NCBI GenBank assembly: GCA_049694275.1
Contig: JBAVQS010000120.1
Span: 1-5,126, forward strand
DNA from: JBAVQS01 sp049694275
Lineage (GTDB): Bacteria; Chloroflexota; Anaerolineae; UBA4142; SHND01
Reading direction: 5' to 3'
Length of the DNA: 5,126 nucleotides
The notes beneath the pieces are model-generated. The model was not told the DNA's origin, ran no database searches, and worked only from the letters and a program-made list of their open reading frames with translations. Of this stretch, positions 1 through 5,003 are shown piece by piece. The number at the start of each line of letters is the position of its first letter. Within the stretch, counting starts at the first letter, position 1. Made by a program: the position numbers and the translations under genes.

Positions 1-2
1 CG

Positions 3-452
3 CAAGAGGTTGCCTATCTCGACGTGGTCGATAATAACGGCGGAAATTTGCTGGGCTTGAAACGATTGCGCGGGACCGATTTCCGCGCGGCGAATACGTA
101 CCAGGAATTCTATGTCGATTTCGATTATACCTATGGCAGCGGCGATGCGCCGGGATTGGAATTTCGCGTGGGCTATCGCGCGACGGCCAACCTGTGGCTG
201 GACCGGATCATCGTGGTGAGCTATCCGGCGCCTTATGCGACGACGGCGCAGTGGGCGTTGTCGCCGGGCAGTGGGACCCGGCTGGTCCAGGCCAAATTTA
301 TCGACGGCGCGGGTAACATCTCGGCCGACGCGGTGACAAGCATTGTCCTCGGCCCGACCCCGACGCCGACTCGTACGCGCACGCCGACCGCTACTCCGAC
401 GCCAACTCCGATTCTGACGCCAGAGATCTGGCTGCCGCTTATCACGCGGTAG
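3..452 (+). CDS. Secreted/surface protein, C-terminal part (5' truncated by window edge)
   Basis: The frame is open from the window edge to TAG at 450-452, giving 149 residues. Residues about 33-75 read like a beta-rich, carbohydrate-binding-type module (YQEFYVDFDYTYGSG, then LEFRVGYRATANLWLDRI). Residues about 76-115 resemble the second half of an Ig-like bacterial repeat (QWALSPGSGTRLVQAKF, then DGAGNIS). A Thr-Pro linker (118-140) follows, and the protein ends EIWLPLITR. A TP-rich linker followed by a hydrophobic 'xLPLIxR' end is a style I associate with exported Chloroflexota proteins; its sorting role is inference. A GTG at 24 is in frame, but the reading continues upstream in the same sense, so it is probably not the start. 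The last 220 bp are overlapped by the convergent DUF218 frame. Composition and domain logic favour this strand as the true coding sense of the overlap. Function is unknown; extracellular glycan binding is a guess. Confidence 0.8.
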   Translation, partial: QEVAYLDVVDNNGGNLLGLKRLRGTDFRAANTYQEFYVDFDYTYGSGDAPGLEFRVGYRATANLWLDRIIVVSYPAPYATTAQWALSPGSGTRLVQAKFIDGAGNISADAVTSIVLGPTPTPTRTRTPTATPTPTPILTPEIWLPLITR

Positions 453-1090
453 AGTGTAATTGCATTTGGAGCCTCGACGTTGAACAGGCGGCGTATGAGG
501 AGCGTGGCATAGAGCCGCGTCTCGCTAAACAGGAACCCGGCCTGGCTGGACCAGCTTTGATAACGGGACGTAGGCGTGGGCGAGGGGTGTGCATCCATCC
601 CCAATTCCTCGGAGAGCGCCATCGACCGTTTCATGTGCAAAGGATCGCTGACGATAAGGACGCGTCCCAGATGTTCCTTTTCCATAATCGTTTTTGCACT
701 CGCCAGGTTTTCCTCCGTGGTGGTGGATGTCGTTTCGATGAGGATACGGCTTGGCGGAATCCCGCGTGATATAGAATAGGCGCGTGCCCCTTGCGATTCG
801 GCGATACCCTCCCCCAGCCCCTGGCCTCCTGTAAAGATAAGAAATTGCACTTGACCGCTCTGATAGAGTGTGATGCCGTGCTCGATGCGCTCACGAAAAA
901 CGGGTGAGGGCGCTTGTCCCCAAACGGCGGCCCCGAGGACAATCGCGGCGTCGGCGGGCGCGGGGTCGGTCTGGAAGGAATAACTATAGATATCCCAAGC
1001 GAGCCAGAGAAAAACGGATAAAATCGCCGGCATGAGGATGCCGAGGATGTAAAGTGATCGCCGGACGACATCACGTTGTTTTGTGGTCAT
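233..1090 (-). CDS. DUF218 / SanA-YdcF family membrane-anchored protein, with anomalous C-terminal extension
   Basis: The frame encodes 285 residues from ATG (1090-1088) to TAA (235-233). Residues 12-33 form one membrane helix, followed by a DUF218 domain at about 47-200. Family hallmarks visible are ADAAIVLGAAVWG (47-59), RIEHGITLYQSG (68-79), FTGGQG (86-91), GIPPSRILIETTSTTTEEN (110-128) and VLIVSDPLHMKR (144-155). Family members such as SanA and YdcF are linked to envelope integrity, but their chemistry is poorly defined; an N-terminal anchor with an external domain is the usual arrangement. Residues from about 213 on overlap the convergent surface-protein gene, and residues 225-246 are Gly-Val repeats that are simply antisense of Thr-Pro codons. 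A tandem TGATAA lies one frame away at 444-439, so the ancestral protein may have ended near residue 215. Start choice is supported by a good promoter placing +1 on the A of this ATG. There is no Shine-Dalgarno sequence. The family call is firm; the true C-terminus is doubtful. Confidence 0.85.
   Translation of the reverse strand: MTTKQRDVVRRSLYILGILMPAILSVFLWLAWDIYSYSFQTDPAPADAAIVLGAAVWGQAPSPVFRERIEHGITLYQSGQVQFLIFTGGQGLGEGIAESQGARAYSISRGIPPSRILIETTSTTTEENLASAKTIMEKEHLGRVLIVSDPLHMKRSMALSEELGMDAHPSPTPTSRYQSWSSQAGFLFSETRLYATLLIRRLFNVEAPNAITLYRVISGSQISGVRIGVGVGVAVGVRVRVGVGVGPRTMLVTASAEMLPAPSINLAWTSRVPLPGDNAHCAVVA
354..422 (+). repeat. Low-complexity Thr-Pro codon tract (linker of the surface protein)
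   Basis: This is a run of ACN/CCN codons with a few CGT/CGC (Arg) and GCT (Ala) interruptions. It encodes a TP-rich linker just before the C-terminal hydrophobic tail. Read in the opposite-strand frame of the convergent gene, the same bases give Gly-Val repeats. Such linkers usually act as extended, often glycosylated spacers at the cell surface; that role here is inferred. Confidence 0.85.
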
Positions 1091-1096
1091 GCTTGA

Positions 1097-1125
1097 ATTC
1101 TATGAGAAATCCAAGTATTTGTCAG
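1097..1125 (-). promoter_or_regulatory. Sigma70-type promoter for the DUF218 gene (predicted leaderless)
   Basis: On the minus strand, the -35 box CTGACA (1125-1120) is separated by 17 bp from the -10 box TAGAAT (1102-1097). Each hexamer is one base from consensus. The six bases TCAAGC follow, and then the ATG at 1090, so the expected +1 falls on the start codon. The -35 shares five bases with the -35 of the divergent promoter. No transcript data are available to confirm it. Confidence 0.65.
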
Positions 1126-1146
1126 CTTGTACGGATGTGCTATAAT
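1119..1146 (+). promoter_or_regulatory. Sigma70-type promoter for the solute-binding protein operon (predicted leaderless)
   Basis: The -35 box is TTGTCA (1119-1124), the spacer 16 bp, and the -10 box a perfect TATAAT (1141-1146). The -10 is preceded by TGC, giving an extended TGn motif. Seven bases separate TATAAT from the ATG at 1154, so the expected +1 is 1153 or 1154. No ribosome-binding site precedes the ATG, which agrees with a leaderless or nearly leaderless mRNA. This is probably the main promoter of the four-gene run ending at 4850. Confidence 0.7.
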
Positions 1147-1153
1147 CGCGGTG

Positions 1154-2467
1154 ATGAAGTGGGTTGGGGGGGCCGTTGTACTGGTCATTCTGCTATTTCT
1201 ATCGGCTTGTACCGGCAATAGCACAAGTATCAGTCCCACGGTCGATCCTACACTGCAACCGACGCCTGATCTGACCACGCCGATTCCATCTGTCGCCACT
1301 TTGCCATCAACATCTCCTACCTTCATCCCCACCCAGCAGGCGGCGACCAATATCACCCTGACAGTTTGGGCGCCGGAGGAATTTACCCCCGAGGCTGCGC
1401 GCGGGGGGCAGGTTCTAGAGCGCCAACTTGCCGAATTTACTCAGGCGCATCCCAACATTCGTGTCAGCTTTGTCCTGAAAAGTCCCTATGGTAAAGGGGG
1501 ATTGCTCGACTTTATGCTCAAGGTCCAGGCGCTCGTTCCCGCGCGGCTCCCGGATCTGATTATCATCGATTCCAAGCAGGTGGATGCCGCCGCCAAGGCA
1601 GATTTTTTGCAGCCGCTCAGCCAGGACCTGCCGGCTGGCGCCATGGCGGACCTGTTTCCGCCCGCGCAAAAGATGGCCCGGTATAATGGGGACTGGCTTG
1701 TGTTGCCGATTACGCTGGACGTGCAGCACCTCGCGTATCATAAACAGGTCGTGCACGGCCCGCTGGGGAGCTGGGACCAGGTGCTCGCCGCCAAGGCCCC
1801 GTTTGCTTTTCCGGCGGATGACGACGATGCGTTCCTGTTCCAATATTTACAGAACCACGGACGCCTCTCGGCGGCCGAGCATCCCGGTCCATTGGACGCT
1901 GCGGTGATTATGACCGTATTGACATTCTTTCAACAGCTGCGGGCGGCGAACCTGGCGCCGGATAATACGCTCTCCATCAAGAGTACGCATGATGTCTGGC
2001 CGCTCTTTGCGGATGGACAGGCCGCATTGGCGCAGGTTGAAGCGAGCGATTACCTGACGGGGGCGAGCCGGATTGCAGATGCCAGCTTTGCGCCCCTGCC
2101 GACTCAGGATGGCAAAACGACGACTCTGGTGAGCAGTTGGAATTATGCAATTGTGACCAGTGATCCACAACGTCACGCGGCTGCGGCGGAATTGTTAAAT
2201 TGGTTGAACGAGCCGGCGCGCATGGCGGAGTGGGCCGCCGCCGCCGGCATGGTGCCCGCGCGCCGCAGCGCCTTTGTCTCGTCGGTGCCGGTTCCCGAGT
2301 ACGCCGATTTTCTGCGCGGTCTGATTGAGTCGGGGATTGTCGCCCCGACGCTGGCCGAGCGTGCTCCCTATGCGACCGGGTGGCATACCGGCCTGCAGGC
2401 GGTCTTGCGGGGGCAATCGACCCCGGCGGAAGCGGCGCCGAAAGCGGCGCAGGCCGTGACCCCATAG
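1154..2467 (+). CDS. Extracellular solute-binding lipoprotein (ABC transporter family 1, sugar-type)
   Basis: The protein has 437 residues. It begins with a lipoprotein signal peptide: MK, a hydrophobic core, and the lipobox LSAC with Cys19 as the predicted lipid-modified residue. Residues about 22-65 are a Ser/Thr/Pro tether. The folded part starts at ITLTVWAPEEF (67-77) and includes LERQLAEFTQAHPNIRVSF (88-106) and LPDLIIIDS (132-140). A later stretch, VSSWNYAIVTSDPQRHAAAA (326-345), followed by a leucine/alanine-rich helix, matches the usual C-terminal lobe of family 1 solute-binding proteins. This family delivers sugars, oligosaccharides or related solutes to an ABC permease. No permease or ATPase gene is adjacent here, so the partner must be elsewhere or the protein works as a sensor. 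An in-frame TTG at 1127 would add nine residues, but it lies upstream of the -10 box and would spoil the signal peptide. The ATG at 1154 is preferred. The ligand cannot be read from the sequence. Confidence 0.88.
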   Translation: MKWVGGAVVLVILLFLSACTGNSTSISPTVDPTLQPTPDLTTPIPSVATLPSTSPTFIPTQQAATNITLTVWAPEEFTPEAARGGQVLERQLAEFTQAHPNIRVSFVLKSPYGKGGLLDFMLKVQALVPARLPDLIIIDSKQVDAAAKADFLQPLSQDLPAGAMADLFPPAQKMARYNGDWLVLPITLDVQHLAYHKQVVHGPLGSWDQVLAAKAPFAFPADDDDAFLFQYLQNHGRLSAAEHPGPLDAAVIMTVLTFFQQLRAANLAPDNTLSIKSTHDVWPLFADGQAALAQVEASDYLTGASRIADASFAPLPTQDGKTTTLVSSWNYAIVTSDPQRHAAAAELLNWLNEPARMAEWAAAAGMVPARRSAFVSSVPVPEYADFLRGLIESGIVAPTLAERAPYATGWHTGLQAVLRGQSTPAEAAPKAAQAVTP

Positions 2468-2497
2468 AGCGATGAAAGCGAGTAACGGATAGCGGAT

Positions 2498-3763
2498 ATG
2501 TTTGAAACCGTTTTGCGTGGAGAGGGACAACGCCGGCTGGCAGAGATTGGCGCCGCCGATATTGTCATCGGGATTCCGACCTATAAGAATGCGCGTACGA
2601 TTGCGACAATCGGTCGGACGGCGGCGGATGCGCTGGCGCGCTATTTCCCGCGCTGGCGCGGCGTTATCGCAATCGTCGACGGCGGGTCGTCGGATGACAC
2701 GGTCGCGATGGCCTCTGATTTCGCTCTGCCGGCCGGCATCCGGCGTATCGTAACGACTTACCAGGGGATGCAGGGCAAAGGGAGCGCCGTGCGAGCGATA
2801 TTTGAGATGGCGCGCTCACTCCATGCCCAAATTGTCGTCATCCTCGAAGCCGATGTTCAAACGCTCACCCCCGATTGGGTCCAGCGGCTGGTTCAGCCTA
2901 TCCGAAACAAGGAATATAATCTCGCGCTCCCCTATTACGCGCGCCCGATTCCCGACGGCGCCGTCACCGACCTCCTGGCCTTTCCGCTGACGCGCATGCT
3001 CTATGGCGTCGAGGTGCGGCAACCGATGGGCGGCGAGTTCGCCATCTCGACCGAACTGGCGACGCGTCTGACCAGCAAGGATGTATGGGAGACGGATGTG
3101 GCGCGGCACGGTTTTGATATCTGGCTGACGACCATCTCGATTGTGGAGGGGGTCAAGCTGTGCCAGGTGCCGCTGGGGACCAAGCTCGACGACAGCCGCG
3201 AGATGCTGCTCGCGCTCGATCCGACCTTTATCCAGTCGGTGGGCACGCTGTTCCGGATGGTCGATATCTTTCGCAAGCGCTGGCCGGTCGTGGGCGCGCC
3301 GCGATTGGCCCCGGTCTATGGAGATTATGTCGCCGCCGATATCCCACGCAAAGGGTTGCCGCCGATCACGACCTCTTCGCTGGCCGACGCGTTCACGGCC
3401 GGGGCGCGTCGCTATGCGCGCATCTGGAAAACGGTCCTCTTTCCTTCAAACCGTGAGATGATCAAGCAGTTGGTGGACAAGCCTGGCGGCGCTTTTCACT
3501 TTCCGGCTGATCTGTGGGCGCATGTCGTCTTTGATTTCGCCGTCGTTTATAACAAGGGCGAGGGGGATCCGGACAAGGTCGTGGCCGCGCTGCTCCCGAT
3601 GTATTACGCACGCGCCGCCACGCTGATGAAAGAGACCGGATCGAGACCCGACGTGGTTGAAAAGGCGATTATGGCGCAGGCCGATACATTTATCGCGCAC
3701 AAACGCTACCTGCTCGAACGTTGGGAGACGTACGTGCCCTGGGCGTGGGATGGGGTGCGATGA
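2498..3763 (+). CDS. GT-A fold glycosyltransferase, mannosylglycerate/glucosylglycerate synthase-like
   Basis: The 421-residue soluble protein has no signal peptide or membrane helix, so it is cytoplasmic. Nucleotide-sugar-binding features run in order: VIGIPTYKN (23-31), VDGGSSDDT (60-68), GKGSAVR (93-99), the DXD-position motif EAD (118-120) followed by TPDWV (124-128), and QPMGGEFAIS (175-184). FDIWLTT (206-212) and a helical C-terminal region with aromatic-rich segments follow. GKG, xAD..xxPDW and GGE resemble the pattern I recall for Rhodothermus mannosylglycerate synthase (GT78) and GpgS-type enzymes (GT81). Those transfer a sugar to glycerate or 3-phosphoglycerate to make compatible solutes. 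The true donor and acceptor are unknown, and a GT2 enzyme of surface glycan synthesis is an alternative. At the usual metal-ligand His after 'LGxK', this protein has Asp231 (LGTKLDD). It starts 30 bp after the lipoprotein stop with only a weak upstream GCGGAT. Its stop overlaps the ccmH start (ATGA). Confidence 0.8.
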   Translation: MFETVLRGEGQRRLAEIGAADIVIGIPTYKNARTIATIGRTAADALARYFPRWRGVIAIVDGGSSDDTVAMASDFALPAGIRRIVTTYQGMQGKGSAVRAIFEMARSLHAQIVVILEADVQTLTPDWVQRLVQPIRNKEYNLALPYYARPIPDGAVTDLLAFPLTRMLYGVEVRQPMGGEFAISTELATRLTSKDVWETDVARHGFDIWLTTISIVEGVKLCQVPLGTKLDDSREMLLALDPTFIQSVGTLFRMVDIFRKRWPVVGAPRLAPVYGDYVAADIPRKGLPPITTSSLADAFTAGARRYARIWKTVLFPSNREMIKQLVDKPGGAFHFPADLWAHVVFDFAVVYNKGEGDPDKVVAALLPMYYARAATLMKETGSRPDVVEKAIMAQADTFIAHKRYLLERWETYVPWAWDGVR

Positions 3764-4272
3764 AAAAGCATCACTGGTTATTGCTGGTGGGGCTGACGGT
3801 GCTGGCGATCTTGCTCATGTGGCTGTTGATGATCGTGACTGCTTCGCCATCGATCGCTCCGACAAAACCATCTTCACAAAACCTGGACGACGCGACGATG
3901 CAGGTTGCGCGCGAACTCTATTGCCCGGTCTGTCCGAATACCCCGCTGGACGTTTGTGACACCCAGGCGTGCCAGCAGTGGCGTGCACTGATCCACGACA
4001 AGCTGGCCGCGGGAGAGACGGCCGAGCAGATTCAGCAGTATTTCGTGTCCCAGTACGGCCAACGCGTGCTCGGCGCGCCGCGTCCCGAAGGGTTCAACCT
4101 CGGGGTCTATCTTGCGCCCATCGTCGCGGTCGTCGCCGGGGCGCTCATCCTCCTGGTTGCCGCGCGGCGCTGGCAGCGCCAGAGGGCCGCTGCGGCGGCG
4201 CCGGCCGGACCGGCCGAGGCGACCGGCGAGTATCGCGAGCGTATCGAGCGTGAGCTCAAGGAGTCGGAATGA
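3760..4272 (+). CDS. ccmH: Cytochrome c-type biogenesis protein CcmH (four-cysteine variant)
   Basis: The protein has 170 residues. Membrane helix 1 spans about 7-27, an extracytoplasmic redox domain about 45-112, membrane helix 2 about 117-136, and a charged cytoplasmic tail (EYRERIERELKE) ends the protein. The redox domain carries the CcmH signature LYCPVCPN (53-60), with Cys55 and Cys58 forming the CXXC. WRALIHDKLAAGETAEQIQQ (74-93) and FVSQYGQRVLGAP (95-107) follow, all in family order. CcmH works with CcmG to reduce apocytochrome c CXXCH cysteines before haem ligation. A second pair, Cys66 and Cys71 (VCDTQAC), is absent from proteobacterial CcmH as I know it. There is no TPR (CcmI) part. 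The ATG at 3760 is chosen because the membrane helix follows directly and it overlaps the upstream stop by 4 bp. An in-frame TTG at 3721 would only add residues encoded inside the glycosyltransferase gene. It is joined by a second ATGA overlap to ccmG, giving translational coupling. Confidence 0.88.
   Translation: MKKHHWLLLVGLTVLAILLMWLLMIVTASPSIAPTKPSSQNLDDATMQVARELYCPVCPNTPLDVCDTQACQQWRALIHDKLAAGETAEQIQQYFVSQYGQRVLGAPRPEGFNLGVYLAPIVAVVAGALILLVAARRWQRQRAAAAAPAGPAEATGEYRERIERELKESE
4258..4263 (+). promoter_or_regulatory. Shine-Dalgarno sequence of ccmG
   Basis: AAGGAG lies five bases before the ATG at 4269, inside the 3' end of ccmH. It is the clearest ribosome-binding site in the operon and fixes the ccmG start. 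The other plus-strand genes have weak or no Shine-Dalgarno motifs. Confidence 0.75.
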
Positions 4273-4850
4273 ACGATGCCCCGACGGTCAAGACCACCGG
4301 CCGGCTAGAGAACAAGCAGGTGATTTTTGGCGGCGCCATTCTTGTCGTCGTCGCGTTGATTGCGTTACTGGCGTACGGCCTGGCCTTCCGCAATGCGCCG
4401 CCGTTAGCCGCCGGGACTGCGCCCGATTTCACACTGACCACTTTTGACGGGCAAACCTACCAACTGTCCGCGCTCAAAGGGAAACCGGTCGTCGTCAACT
4501 TTTGGGCGTCGTGGTGTGTGCCGTGCCGCGACGAAGCGCCCGGCTTGCAGCGCGCATGGGAAAAGTACAAAGACCAGGGCGTGTTGATTCTGGGCGTGGA
4601 TTATGTAGATACCGAACCGGAGGCGAAAAAGTTTATCGCCGAGTTCACGCAGAACTATCCGAACGGAGCGGATGTAGGGACGCGCATCTCACAGGCGTAC
4701 CGGATCACCGGCGTGCCCGAGACCTATTTCGTCGGCAAGGATGGCCGGCTACTTCAGGGGACCGACGCGACCGGCCGGGCCAATGGCAACTTTATCGGGC
4801 CGGTGCCCGAGGATGTGCTGAACGCGCGGATTCAGTTGATGCTCAAATAG
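4269..4850 (+). CDS. ccmG: TlpA/ResA-family thiol:disulfide oxidoreductase, CcmG/DsbE-like
   Basis: The 193-residue protein has a short cytoplasmic N-terminus, an uncleaved membrane anchor at about 19-40, and an extracytoplasmic thioredoxin domain (about 45-193). Landmarks are GTAPDFTLTTFDGQ (49-62), LKGKPVVVNFWASWCVPC (69-86) with catalytic Cys83 and Cys86, and the cis-proline loop GVPETYFVGKDGRL (148-161). The GVPETY form is typical of CcmG/DsbE rather than of general thioredoxins. ResA-type labelling is possible because the families intergrade. The expected role is to supply electrons for reducing apocytochrome c or CcmH cysteines outside the membrane. The direct 4-bp overlap with ccmH supports the CcmG assignment. 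The start is fixed by AAGGAG at 4258-4263. The gene ends 36 bp before a strong terminator stem, so it is the last gene of the operon. Confidence 0.9.
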   Translation: MNDAPTVKTTGRLENKQVIFGGAILVVVALIALLAYGLAFRNAPPLAAGTAPDFTLTTFDGQTYQLSALKGKPVVVNFWASWCVPCRDEAPGLQRAWEKYKDQGVLILGVDYVDTEPEAKKFIAEFTQNYPNGADVGTRISQAYRITGVPETYFVGKDGRLLQGTDATGRANGNFIGPVPEDVLNARIQLMLK

Positions 4851-4886
4851 CAGCGACCACGGAAGGGATTACCCAGAAGCAGACCC

Positions 4887-4919
4887 AAAGCAACCGCCAT
4901 AGACGGCGGTTGCTTTTTT
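4887..4919 (+). terminator. Intrinsic (Rho-independent) terminator of the operon
   Basis: A perfect 12-bp stem pairs 4887-4898 (AAAGCAACCGCC) with 4905-4916 (GGCGGTTGCTTT) around the loop ATAGAC. A run of six T occupies 4914-4919. This is a textbook terminator 36 bp after the ccmG stop. On the opposite strand the stem is followed by only three T, so it should act mainly on plus-strand transcripts. Confidence 0.93.
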
Positions 4920-4932
4920 AGTGGGATATGAG

Positions 4933-4960
4933 AGGAGGGGCGGGCGAACCCGTCCCTCCT
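4933..4960. repeat. GC-rich palindrome, 12-bp stem with CGAA/TTCG loop
   Basis: Positions 4933-4944 (AGGAGGGGCGGG) pair with 4949-4960 (CCCGTCCCTCCT) with one G-T wobble around a 4-base CGAA loop. It lies between the operon terminator and the stop of the minus-strand gene, 43 bases beyond that stop. It lacks a following T-run on either strand, so it is not a standard terminator. It may stop minus-strand transcripts weakly, protect mRNA 3' ends, or be one copy of a dispersed intergenic palindrome. Confidence 0.7.
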
Positions 4961-5003
4961 GCTCGATTCTTATTCAGTTGTCTGCGGGTCGGACCGGATC
5001 GAT

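Noticed and set aside
631..1074. Minus-strand open frame of 147 codons inside the DUF218 gene
   Set aside because: It is Ser/Pro/Arg-rich with no domain logic, in another frame of a gene with clear family motifs.
1112..1129. CAAG...CTTG inverted repeat over the shared -35 boxes as a repressor operator
   Set aside because: Four-base arms are too short to support an operator without comparative evidence.
1127..1153. Upstream TTG start extending the solute-binding protein by nine residues
   Set aside because: It would start before the TATAAT box and place YGCAIIAV ahead of a normal lipoprotein signal peptide.
1415..1843. Antisense open frame of 142 codons within the solute-binding protein gene
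   Set aside because: It is a GC-rich shadow frame with no recognisable motif, ribosome-binding site or promoter.
1977..2465. Antisense open frame of 162 codons, Arg/Pro-rich
   Set aside because: Composition is typical of an antisense shadow of alanine-rich coding DNA, and it lies fully inside the lipoprotein gene.
3721..3759. Upstream TTG start for CcmH
   Set aside because: The added residues lie inside the glycosyltransferase gene in another frame; the ATG at 3760 gives a clean signal-anchor and a 4-bp overlap.
4502..4921. Plus-strand open frame overlapping ccmG and running through the terminator
   Set aside because: It is out of frame with the thioredoxin gene, Arg-rich, and crosses an intrinsic terminator stem.
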